Assembly (NCBI GenBank): GCA_002420145.1 | Contig: DIHL01000019.1 | Span: forward strand, 1 to 64,000 | Origin: Bacteroidetes bacterium UBA5697 | GTDB lineage: Bacteria > Bacteroidota > Bacteroidia > B-17B0 > Aurantibacillaceae | Reading direction: 5' to 3' | Length of the DNA: 64,000 nt | Shown: one piece after another, positions 18,441 through 25,565 of the stretch | How positions within the stretch are numbered: position 1 is the stretch's first letter | Layout: each line of letters opens with the position of its first letter | The notes under the pieces: generated by a model | What the model was told of the DNA's origin: nothing | What the model saw: the letters and a program-made list of their open reading frames with translations, nothing else | The model's database searches: none | Position numbers and translations under genes: made by a program

Positions 18441-19332
18441 ATACATTTATATATTTCTATTTTTTATTTTTGGAAAACTTGCTTTTTCTCAAGAATTGAA
18501 CTGTCAGGTTAGTGTGGTTTCTCCCCAAATTCAAGGAACTACTGAAAAACAAATATTTGAACAATTACAAAAAGCCATTTTTGAGTTTATGAATAACACA
18601 AAATGGACAAAAGATAACTTTACTACTCCCGAAAGAATAGATTGTTCCATTCTAATTAATGTGACCCAAAAGTTAGGTACTGACGATTACAAAGCGACTA
18701 TCCAAGTTCAAAGTAGAAGACCCGTATTTAAAAGTTCTTATTTTTCGCCAGCTGTGAATTACATTGATGAAAATTTCAGTTTCAAATTTCAGCAATTTCA
18801 ACAACTGGATTTTAATTTAAATACCTTCTCAAATAACTTAACATCTGTTTTAGCGTTTTACGCTTACGTCGTTATTGCTAATGATTACGATACTTTTTCA
18901 AACCTTGGAGGAACTGAATATTTTCAAAAAGCGCAATTAATTGTTTCAAATGCACAAAGCGCTGGAGAAACAGGATGGAAATCTTTTGAAAGTAACAAAA
19001 ACAGATATTGGATAGTAGAAAATGCTTTACAGCCCGTTTTTCAACCTATTAGAGAATGTATGTATAAATACCATCGTTTAGGTTTAGATATAATGAACGA
19101 GAAACCGGAAGAAGGAAGAAATGAAATTTTAAAATCTACCACTTTATTATTAGAAGTATACAGAAATAGACCTGCCTCTTTTGCTATGGAATTGTTTTTT
19201 GATGCTAAAGTAGATGAATTAGTAAATATTTTCTCAAAAGGAACCCCTGAAGAAAAAGCAAAAATTGTAGAAACACTTACTACAGTTGACCCTGCTAATT
19301 CAAACAAATACTTCAAAATTCAGGGTAATTAA
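18433..19332 (+). CDS. porD: DUF4835 / PorD-like protein (type IX secretion-associated)
   Basis: 299 residues with a signal peptide (hydrophobic 4-19, AFSQ) and the family's conserved start ELNCQVSVVSPQIQGTT. Long conserved body including LTSVLAFYAYVVIANDYDTFSNLGG and YHRLGLDIM. DUF4835 proteins lie downstream of coaBC in many Bacteroidota and have been annotated as PorD, a periplasmic type IX secretion component; that role is inherited from annotation, not shown here. Co-translated with coaBC through an 8-nt overlap. porX, another T9SS gene, is 1.1 kb downstream. Confidence 0.8.
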   Translation: MRKYIYIFLFFIFGKLAFSQELNCQVSVVSPQIQGTTEKQIFEQLQKAIFEFMNNTKWTKDNFTTPERIDCSILINVTQKLGTDDYKATIQVQSRRPVFKSSYFSPAVNYIDENFSFKFQQFQQLDFNLNTFSNNLTSVLAFYAYVVIANDYDTFSNLGGTEYFQKAQLIVSNAQSAGETGWKSFESNKNRYWIVENALQPVFQPIRECMYKYHRLGLDIMNEKPEEGRNEILKSTTLLLEVYRNRPASFAMELFFDAKVDELVNIFSKGTPEEKAKIVETLTTVDPANSNKYFKIQGN

Positions 19333-19382
19333 CTATTAACAATTAAATCACATTAGCTGGCTTAAATTATTAATAGTTTTAT

Positions 19383-19390
19383 TAGTTTTG
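19383..19390 (+). promoter_or_regulatory. -7 box upstream of the DUF3078 gene
   Basis: TAGTTTTG fits TAnnTTTG and lies 23 nt before the ATG at 19414, in the short gap after porD. No clear -33 TTG. Confidence 0.45.
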
Positions 19391-19413
19391 TCATCTTACA
19401 AAATCATAAAATC

Positions 19414-20403
19414 ATGAAGAAATTTTTATTTTCATTTTCATTATTTACAATCGTATTATCTATTACCGCTCAAGAAGTTACAAAAGATGATGCAGCAAAA
19501 GTTCAAGCAGAAATAGATAAATTAAAAGCAATTGCTGCTGATACTATTCACCCATGGAAAATTGGAGGTGTCGTTTCTGTAAACGGACAGCAAGTATCAT
19601 TAACTAACTGGTCTGCTGGTGGAAATAACTCAATTTCTGTAGCTGGTTTAGTTAACGTATTTGCAAAATATAAAAAAGGTAAAATTACTTGGGATAATAA
19701 CTTAGAATTAGGTTATGGTGTTATTAAACAAGGTGACAATAAATCATGGTGGAAAAATGACGATAAAATTCAATTTTCTACAAAATTTGGTCGTCAAATT
19801 AAAAAAAACTGGTACGCTACAGCCTTAGGTGATTTTAGAACTCAATTTACAGATGGATATAATTACCCTAATGATTCAATTTATATTTCAAGATTTATGG
19901 CGCCAGGATACGCTTTAGCAGCATTAGGTTTTGATTATAAACCAAACGATCATTTTTCTGCATTCATTGCTCCTGTTACAGGGAAATTTACATTTGTTAA
20001 TGACGCTACTTTAGCTCGTGCAGGTGCTTTTGGAGTTCAAAAAGAAATTTCATACACCGATAGTACAGGTACATATATAACTCAAAAATATTTAACTCAC
20101 AGAGAAGAGTTTGGAGCATATTTAAAATTACAATATCAAACTAAAGTAATGGAAAACATTACTTTTCAAACTATTTTAGAATTATTCTCTAACTACATGC
20201 ACAACCCTCAAAATGTAGATGTGAACTGGAGTACATTAACAACCTTTAAAGTAAATAAATTTATCTCTGCAACATTAGCCACACAATTAATTTATGATGA
20301 TGATATAAATGTTTTACGCAATGCTGGCGACCAAAAAGGAACTGTTGGTCCAGATGTTCAATTTAAACAAGTTTTAGGGATTGGTTTTACTTATAAATTT
20401 TAA
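19414..20403 (+). CDS. DUF3078 outer-membrane protein
   Basis: 329 residues. Signal peptide (MKKFLFSFSLFTIVLSITAQ) and a body rich in alternating aromatic beta strands (GKITWDNNLELGYGVIKQG, NHFSAFIAPVTGKFTF...) ending in a final strand with GIGFTYKF and terminal Phe, as expected for a beta-barrel. The motif WKIGGVVSVNGQQVSLTNW matches DUF3078. Function unknown; probably an outer membrane barrel. Followed by a bidirectional terminator. Confidence 0.82.
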   Translation: MKKFLFSFSLFTIVLSITAQEVTKDDAAKVQAEIDKLKAIAADTIHPWKIGGVVSVNGQQVSLTNWSAGGNNSISVAGLVNVFAKYKKGKITWDNNLELGYGVIKQGDNKSWWKNDDKIQFSTKFGRQIKKNWYATALGDFRTQFTDGYNYPNDSIYISRFMAPGYALAALGFDYKPNDHFSAFIAPVTGKFTFVNDATLARAGAFGVQKEISYTDSTGTYITQKYLTHREEFGAYLKLQYQTKVMENITFQTILELFSNYMHNPQNVDVNWSTLTTFKVNKFISATLATQLIYDDDINVLRNAGDQKGTVGPDVQFKQVLGIGFTYKF

Positions 20404-20421
20404 TCCAAATTTATAAAAAAC

Positions 20422-20453
20422 AAAAAAGCGAGATGAAATCATCTCGCTTTTTT
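20422..20453. terminator. bidirectional intrinsic terminator between DUF3078 and porX
   Basis: GCGAGATGA / TCATCTCGC stem with an AA loop, A-tract on the left and T-tract on the right. Serves both convergent genes. Confidence 0.88.
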
Positions 20454-20470
20454 TATACTTAATATTCTTT

Positions 20471-22027
20471 TTATTTTGCTGTTAGAGTGATGTATGGAAT
20501 AATCATTTCTTCCAAACTTACTCCACCATGTTGGAACGTATTTTTATAATATTGAACGTAATGATTAAAGTTATTTGGGTATGCAAAAAACTTATCTTCT
20601 CTCGCAAAAATATAACGTGTACTCACATTTTGTTTAGGTAAAAATGCATCCGCGGGATTTTTAATCTCAAATACTTCTTTGGCATTATAATCTAATGCAC
20701 GTCCTTGTTTGTAACGCAAGTTAGTATTCACGCTTTTATCCCCCACTACTTTGGTTGGTTCTTTTACATGCACCGTTCCATGATCAGTTGTGATAATTAA
20801 TTTACATTTTTTAGACGCAATAAATTTCACCATTTCCAATAATGGCGAATGTTCGAACCATGATAAGGTTAAACTTCTATAAGCGGGTTCATCATCAGCT
20901 AACTCTCTAATCATTTCTGATTCGGTACGAGAGTGACTTAGCATATCTACAAAATTATACACTATCACGTTTAACTTATTATTCATTAAGTTACTCATGT
21001 TTTCTGATAATTTTTTACCTGCTGCAAAATTGGTAATCTTGTTATAACTTGTTTTGATGTCTTTTCCTAAACGTTTGATTTGTGCATTTAAGAAATCTTC
21101 TTCGTGCATATTTTTACCGCCTTCATCTTCATCATTTTTCCACCAATCTGGATGACGTTTTTCCATTTCACTTGGTAAAAGTCCTGAGAAAATTGCGTTA
21201 CGCGCATATTGTGTAGCAGAAGGTAAAATACTAAAAAATAATTCTTCGTTTTCCACTTTAAAATAATCTTGAACGATAGGTTGTATCATTTTCCATTGAT
21301 CATATCGTAAATTATCAATCACTAATAAAAATGTACAACTATTATTATCAAAATTATTAAAAAATTTATTCTTTAATAGAGTGTGACTCATGGTTGGCAC
21401 ATTAGCATTTGAACCATTTAACCAAGACACATAATTTTTTTCGATGAATTTAAAGAACTGCAAATTGGCATCTGCCTTTTGCATCTTCAATACCTCTAAC
21501 ATTCCTTTGTCTTGATTTTTATCAATCTCTAACTCCCAATACACAATTTTTTTAAACACCTCTTGCCACTCTTGCCAATTCAAGTTATCAGACAAAGTCA
21601 TACCAATTTGTCCAAACTCTTTACGGTACTCGGTATTTGTTTTTTCGGAAACCAAACGCTTATTGTCTAATGCTTTTTTAAGCGACAATAAAATTTGATT
21701 AGGATTCACTGGTTTAATTAAGTAATCAGCAATTTTGCTACCAATAGCATCTTCCATAATATATTCTTCTTCGCTCTTGGTAATCATAATCACAGGCAAA
21801 TCGGATTTTAGTTGCTTGATTTTAGTTAAAGCTTCTAAGCCAGAAATACCAGGCATGTTTTCATCTAATAAAACAGCCGATAAATTCTTATTTTCCTTAA
21901 CAATATCAATCGCTTCGTCTCCACTTAAAGCAGTAATAATCTCATAACCCTTACCATTTAAAAATAAGATATGAGGTTTTAATAAATCAATTTCATCATC
22001 AGCCCAAAGGATGTTTATTTTTTCCAT
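20471..22027 (-). CDS. porX: PorX: response regulator with PglZ phosphohydrolase domain (type IX secretion)
   Basis: 518 residues. Receiver domain at 1-120 with acceptor Asp55 (LLDENMPG) and Lys105 (YLIKP). A helical linker is followed by a PglZ alkaline-phosphatase-like domain with VIDNLRYDQW (metal-binding Asp238), Thr272 in SATQYARNAI (the Porphyromonas gingivalis enzyme has the equivalent Thr271), and TTDHGTVHV near residue 418. PorX controls and interacts with the type IX secretion system and hydrolyses cyclic oligonucleotides. Its partner kinase porY is not in the window. Confidence 0.95.
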   Translation of the reverse strand: MEKINILWADDEIDLLKPHILFLNGKGYEIITALSGDEAIDIVKENKNLSAVLLDENMPGISGLEALTKIKQLKSDLPVIMITKSEEEYIMEDAIGSKIADYLIKPVNPNQILLSLKKALDNKRLVSEKTNTEYRKEFGQIGMTLSDNLNWQEWQEVFKKIVYWELEIDKNQDKGMLEVLKMQKADANLQFFKFIEKNYVSWLNGSNANVPTMSHTLLKNKFFNNFDNNSCTFLLVIDNLRYDQWKMIQPIVQDYFKVENEELFFSILPSATQYARNAIFSGLLPSEMEKRHPDWWKNDEDEGGKNMHEEDFLNAQIKRLGKDIKTSYNKITNFAAGKKLSENMSNLMNNKLNVIVYNFVDMLSHSRTESEMIRELADDEPAYRSLTLSWFEHSPLLEMVKFIASKKCKLIITTDHGTVHVKEPTKVVGDKSVNTNLRYKQGRALDYNAKEVFEIKNPADAFLPKQNVSTRYIFAREDKFFAYPNNFNHYVQYYKNTFQHGGVSLEEMIIPYITLTAK

Positions 22028-22085
22028 AAAAAGTATTTTAAATGATACGTCGTGTATTTAATTTTATTGTGTGAATTAACGTTTG

Positions 22086-22784
22086 TTAAGAATTAATAAC
22101 TGCTAAAGCATTACAAGCAAATAAGCCTGCTGTTTCAGTTCTTAAACGGCTGTCGCCTAAAGCAACTGGTAAATAAGAAGACGATAATGCCAGAGCAATT
22201 TCATCTTTAGTAAAATCGCCTTCAGGACCAATTAATACGGTGAAGGATTTATTAGTGCTGATGTATTGTTTGATATGTTGTTTCGATTCTTTTTCGCAGT
22301 GAGCAATCAATTTTACTTCAGAGCTATCTTTTTTAATAAACTCTTTAAAATCTACTAAGGAATTCAATTTAGGAATAAAGGCTTGCTGACTTTGTTTAAC
22401 TGCTGCTTCGGCTACTTTCTTTAATCGATCATCTTTAATAACTGTGCGTTCAGAGTTTTTACATTTGATAAACGATATTTCGTCAACGCCAATCTCTACG
22501 GCTTTCTCAACAAACCACTCAATACGTTCAATATTTTTAGTTGGAGCAATAGCAATATGTATTTTGTATAGACGAGTTTGTTTAACTACTTCTTTTTCTG
22601 ATAAACTGACAGCACATTGTTTGGCATGAGCGGCTTCAATTTTACCGATAGCACGCGTTCCGTTCCCATCAATTACCTGAATGGTATCCCCTACTTTATG
22701 GCGCAAAACTTTTACACAATGAAGCGATTCATCTTCATTTAAAATAGCAACATTGTTTTGTATAATTCCGAAGAAAGTATTCAT
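22086..22784 (-). CDS. rsmE: 16S rRNA (uracil1498-N3)-methyltransferase
   Basis: 232 residues of the SPOUT superfamily: N-terminal PUA-like domain (HCVKVLRHKVGDTIQVIDGNG), knot region with IGPEGDFTKDEI and the family signature ALGDSRLRTETAG. It modifies U1498 of 16S rRNA. ATG at 22784. Upstream gap to the divergent acpH gene is 140 nt and holds an inverted repeat. Confidence 0.93.
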   Translation of the reverse strand: MNTFFGIIQNNVAILNEDESLHCVKVLRHKVGDTIQVIDGNGTRAIGKIEAAHAKQCAVSLSEKEVVKQTRLYKIHIAIAPTKNIERIEWFVEKAVEIGVDEISFIKCKNSERTVIKDDRLKKVAEAAVKQSQQAFIPKLNSLVDFKEFIKKDSSEVKLIAHCEKESKQHIKQYISTNKSFTVLIGPEGDFTKDEIALALSSSYLPVALGDSRLRTETAGLFACNALAVINS

Positions 22785-22801
22785 AGGTTCTAAATAGAGT
22801 T

Positions 22802-22809
22802 CAAAGGTA
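22802..22809 (-). promoter_or_regulatory. -7 box for rsmE
   Basis: Reads TACCTTTG on the minus strand (TAnnTTTG), 17 nt before the rsmE ATG at 22784. No clear -33 element. Confidence 0.4.
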
Positions 22810-22833
22810 AAGAATATTGATTACGAATTTTAT

Positions 22834-22875
22834 ACGAATATACGAATCCTAGCAAACACAGATTCGTATATTCGT
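22834..22875. repeat. inverted repeat between rsmE and acpH
   Basis: A perfect 15-bp inverted repeat ACGAATATACGAATC / GATTCGTATATTCGT with a 12-nt loop (22849-22860). Further partial copies of ATTCGTAAT and CGTATATTCGT follow to about 22910. Lies between the divergent rsmE and acpH genes. Confidence 0.75.
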
Positions 22876-22924
22876 GCTGATTCGTAATTATCATCGTATA
22901 TTCGTAATCATTTAATTATAGCCA

Positions 22925-23512
22925 TTGAATTATTTAGCACATAGTTATTTATCTTATCAAAAAATCGATTTAATTATCGGAAACTTTATAGCGGATTCTA
23001 TCAGAGGAAATCAGTTTGAAGGATTAAGTGATGGTATTATTGAAGGCATTCGGTTACATCGAAAAATTGACACCTTTACAGATGCGCATCCTATTTATTT
23101 AACCAGTAAACACCGTTTTAGTAAAGATTTTGACAAATACATTGGCGTTTTAATGGATATTATTTACGACCATTATTTAGCCAAAAATTTCGAACAATAT
23201 TCCCCGCTTTCTCTTCAACAACATGCTGATGGGATTTATGAGGTTCTAAAAAACAATCATGATATCTTACCCGAACACGCCAAGCGTTTTTATGGATATA
23301 TGACAGAAAGAAACATCCTTTTCCACTACTCTAGCCTAAATGGTATTGAAACCGTTTTAACCCATTTAAGTGGTCGAATTAGGAACAGATTTGAATTACA
23401 GTTAGCTATTCCCATTTTAGAAGCTAATTATCAAGAAATTGAAGAAGAATTTACCATCTTTTTTGATGATTTACAGGCTTTTTGTAAAGAACAACCAGAA
23501 GTAACTATTTAG
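22925..23512 (+). CDS. acpH: acyl carrier protein phosphodiesterase
   Basis: 195 residues. MNYLAHSYLSY and IIGNFIADSIRGNQFEGLSD with IRLHRKIDTFTDAHP are the HD-like AcpH/YajB signatures. Removes the phosphopantetheine group of holo-ACP. Short TTG start at 22925. No obvious operon partner; the following 570 bp are a repeat element. Confidence 0.88.
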   Translation: MNYLAHSYLSYQKIDLIIGNFIADSIRGNQFEGLSDGIIEGIRLHRKIDTFTDAHPIYLTSKHRFSKDFDKYIGVLMDIIYDHYLAKNFEQYSPLSLQQHADGIYEVLKNNHDILPEHAKRFYGYMTERNILFHYSSLNGIETVLTHLSGRIRNRFELQLAIPILEANYQEIEEEFTIFFDDLQAFCKEQPEVTI

Positions 23513-23516
23513 TACG

Positions 23517-23541
23517 TCCTCCCCCTGCCCCCTCTTGAGGG
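23517..23541. repeat. GC-rich hairpin repeat (copy at acpH 3' end)
   Basis: TCCTCCCCCTGCCCCCTC (23517-23534) followed by TT and GAGGG. The same 18-nt head recurs at 35257-35274. Probable mobile intergenic palindrome; may also end acpH transcription. Confidence 0.6.
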
Positions 23542-23570
23542 AGTTTATTTTAAATACAAAAGAACTAAAT

Positions 23571-23950
23571 TTCTTTTTTCTTGATAAAAAAGAAACAAAA
23601 AAATCAAGGCTCTTTAAAATTTAGCTAAAATCTTCATGCTATCAAACTGATTGTTTGAAAGCGCTTCGCGAACAGCCCAAACAATCTGCACACATGCCAC
23701 GCTTTTGATAACATTTGATTTTAACGCAAAATTTTAAAAGGCCGAATTTTCCGCCTCATAAATTTGACGCAGAAAATCGAACTTATGTTCTGATTGGCAT
23801 GTGCGACGATTCTGGGCTGTTTGAGTTCCGTTTTTCACGGAACGAGTTTCCAGAATCTGGCGGGAAAATAAGTTCAGATTTTCAAGGAAAATATATGAAG
23901 CGGTGATTTTTCTTTGCTAAGCTTTCTTTGCATGGTTGGCAAAGAAAGCG
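23571..23950. repeat. large imperfect stem-loop element (~380 bp)
   Basis: Inner arms: 23671-23700, containing CAGCCCAAACAATCTGC and ACATGCCAC, pair imperfectly with 23793-23823, containing GGCATGTG, GATT and GGGCTGTT. The outer arms 23571-23610 and 23899-23950 are also imperfect inverse matches (AAATCAAGGC versus CGGTGATTTTTCTTTG). Embedded small hairpin GTTCCG..CGGAAC at about 23825. Looks like a folded, non-autonomous intergenic element; origin unknown. Confidence 0.55.
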
Positions 23951-23965
23951 ACTATTAAACATTTC

Positions 23966-23997
23966 CTATCCTGCGGACAACCTGCCAGAGGGGATAA
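23966..23997. repeat. partial GC-rich palindromic repeat
   Basis: ATCCTGCGGACAACCTGCC followed by AGAGGGGAT. It shares CCTGCGGACA(A)CCT with the element at 33724-33764. Weakly palindromic, probably a decayed copy. Confidence 0.4.
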
Positions 23998-24051
23998 TTT
24001 ATCTAAGGTAAAATACACTAAACTATTCGGGTTTTATATTGTTCTATTTAT

Positions 24052-24059
24052 TACTTTTG
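24052..24059 (+). promoter_or_regulatory. -7 box of the ferredoxin reductase gene
   Basis: TACTTTTG, exact TAnnTTTG, 26 nt before the ATG at 24086. Its position supports that ATG against a longer reading frame that would run through the repeat element. Confidence 0.55.
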
Positions 24060-24085
24060 CACCTGAATTTTTGATAAAAAACGAA

Positions 24086-25096
24086 ATGATTACAACCGAT
24101 TTAGCGATTATAGGAGCGGGCCCAGTAGGCTTATTTGCCATTTTTGAAGCAGGATTATTAAAAATGCGTTGTCATTTAATTGACTACTTGCCTCAAGCTG
24201 GTGGACAATTATCTGAAATTTACCCAAAGAAACCAATTTATGATATACCAGGCTATCCTAGTGTTTTAGCTCAAGAATTAGTAGATAATTTATTAAAACA
24301 AGCTGAGCCTTTTCACCCAGGATATACTTTTGGAGAACGTATTGAAACTTTAGAAAAGCGTGGAGAAAGAGATTTCTTATTAAAAACTAACATGGGTACC
24401 GAAATTCAAGCTAAAGTAGTAGTCATTGCTGGTGGTTTGGGTTGTTTTGAACCTCGTAAACCTGAAGTAGAAGGTTTAACCAAATTTGAAAACGGAAAAG
24501 GAATCAATTATATGATTTTAGATCCTGAGAAATACCGCGGGCAAAAAATGATTATTGCTGGTGGTGGAGATAGCGCATTAGATTGGGCTATTTACTTAAG
24601 CGAAGTGTGTTCTGAATTAACATTAGTGCACCGTAGCGAATCTTTTAGAGGAGCGCCTGATAGCGTTAATAAAGTGATGAAATTGGCTGAAGAAGGGAAG
24701 ATTAACTTATTATTAAATACTAATTTAACGACTGTGAATGGTTCTGATAAATTACAATCAGTATCGATGATTAACTCTAAAACACAAGAAACACAAACTA
24801 TTGTTGCCGACCATTTAATTCCTTTATTTGGTTTAAGTCCTAAATTAGGGCCTATTGAAACCTTTGGTTTAAATATTGATAAAAATGCTATTGAGGTAAA
24901 CACAGATGATTACTCAACTAACATTGAAGGTGTGTATGCTATTGGTGATATCAATACTTATAAAAACAAATTAAAGTTGATTTTATGTGGTTTTCACGAA
25001 GCAGCTTTAATGAGCCATAGTGCTTATAAATACATGAATCCTGGTGTGAAGTATACTATGAAGTATACAACCGTACAAGGAGTTAATGAGTTTTAA
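24086..25096 (+). CDS. ferredoxin--NADP+ reductase, thioredoxin-reductase-like (type 2)
   Basis: 336 residues. FAD site AIIGAGPVGLFAIFEAG (residues 8-24), GGQLSEIYP, NADP site IIAGGGDSALDWA and the C-terminal YAIGDINTYKNKLKLI, with no CxxC redox pair, which distinguishes YumC-type FNR from thioredoxin reductase. The 2Fe-2S ferredoxin gene 142 nt downstream is the natural partner. I chose the ATG at 24086; a longer frame begins in repeat sequence and adds a non-conserved 50-residue leader. Confidence 0.88.
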   Translation: MITTDLAIIGAGPVGLFAIFEAGLLKMRCHLIDYLPQAGGQLSEIYPKKPIYDIPGYPSVLAQELVDNLLKQAEPFHPGYTFGERIETLEKRGERDFLLKTNMGTEIQAKVVVIAGGLGCFEPRKPEVEGLTKFENGKGINYMILDPEKYRGQKMIIAGGGDSALDWAIYLSEVCSELTLVHRSESFRGAPDSVNKVMKLAEEGKINLLLNTNLTTVNGSDKLQSVSMINSKTQETQTIVADHLIPLFGLSPKLGPIETFGLNIDKNAIEVNTDDYSTNIEGVYAIGDINTYKNKLKLILCGFHEAALMSHSAYKYMNPGVKYTMKYTTVQGVNEF

Positions 25097-25098
25097 TT

Positions 25099-25136
25099 GT
25101 CACCCTGTCCGCCAGTTGGCGGATCAAGGGTCTCAC
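25099..25136. repeat. REP-like palindrome, left partner of a pair
   Basis: GTCACCCTG...CAAGGGTCTCAC: outer stem ACCCT(T)G / CAAGGGT, with a second palindrome TCCGCCAGTTGGCGGA nested in the loop. Forms an inverted pair with 25159-25185. Confidence 0.7.
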
Positions 25137-25158
25137 CTTATTTAATTATTTATATTTT

Positions 25159-25185
25159 GAGATGCTGAAACGAGTTCAGCATGAC
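25159..25185. repeat. REP-like palindrome, right partner of a pair
   Basis: GAGATGCTGAAACGAGTTCAGCATGAC: 8-bp perfect stem ATGCTGAA / TTCAGCAT. Its reverse complement (GTCATGCTGAACTC...CATCTC) is nearly identical to the element at 39483-39512, and it is in opposite orientation to 25099-25136. Confidence 0.75.
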
Positions 25186-25223
25186 TAATTCAAAAAAAAT
25201 CTCCTCAATTAGAAGGGATTTTT

Positions 25224-25231
25224 TATTTTTG
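25224..25231 (+). promoter_or_regulatory. -7 box of the ferredoxin gene
   Basis: TATTTTTG fits TAnnTTTG and ends 7 nt before the ATG at 25239. The short leader suggests leaderless or nearly leaderless initiation. Confidence 0.45.
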
Positions 25232-25238
25232 TACAATT

Positions 25239-25565
25239 ATGACAGACATTAACATCAACGTTCAAAATCCAGATAATACCATTACAACTTTAATTGCTCC
25301 TACTGATATGGGTTTAAGTTTAATGGAATTTTTAAAAGGAAATGATTATGATATTTTAGCTACTTGCGGCGGTATGGCTTTATGTGCTACTTGCCATGTA
25401 GAAGTTATTAGCGGTTTTGATCAATTACACCCTATCTCTGATGATGAATGGGCAATGTTAGACACCTTACCTAATATCACCGATACGTCTCGTTTAGGTT
25501 GTCAGTTGAAACTAGATGATAGTATGAATGAAATTACAGTAAAAATTATGGGTGACGGAAACTAA
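25239..25565 (+). CDS. 2Fe-2S ferredoxin (adrenodoxin type)
   Basis: 108 residues. Cluster ligands Cys43, Cys49, Cys52 and Cys88 (C-x5-C-x2-C...C) in ATCGGMALCATCHVEV and LGCQLKL, the pattern of [2Fe-2S] ferredoxins of the adrenodoxin/Fdx class. Likely electron acceptor or donor for the FNR encoded just upstream. Its stop overlaps the convergent TPR-phosphatase gene by 4 nt. Confidence 0.9.
   Translation: MTDININVQNPDNTITTLIAPTDMGLSLMEFLKGNDYDILATCGGMALCATCHVEVISGFDQLHPISDDEWAMLDTLPNITDTSRLGCQLKLDDSMNEITVKIMGDGN

Larger units (their letters stand above)
23513..24085. other. gene-free region of 573 bp carrying repeat elements
   Basis: No supported gene. It holds a TCCTCCCCCTGCCCCCTC element with a CCCTC-TT-GAGGG hairpin (23517-23541), the large stem-loop element at 23571-23950, a CCTGCGGAC-containing palindrome fragment (23966-23997) and the promoter of the ferredoxin reductase gene. 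A 63-codon reading frame at 23715-23906 lies in one arm of the stem-loop and is judged non-coding. Confidence 0.7.

Noticed and set aside
23715..23906. 63-codon reading frame in the large stem-loop element
   Set aside because: It lies in the arms of the inverted repeat, begins and ends in palindromic sequence and has no recognisable start context or conserved domain. More likely a by-product of the element.
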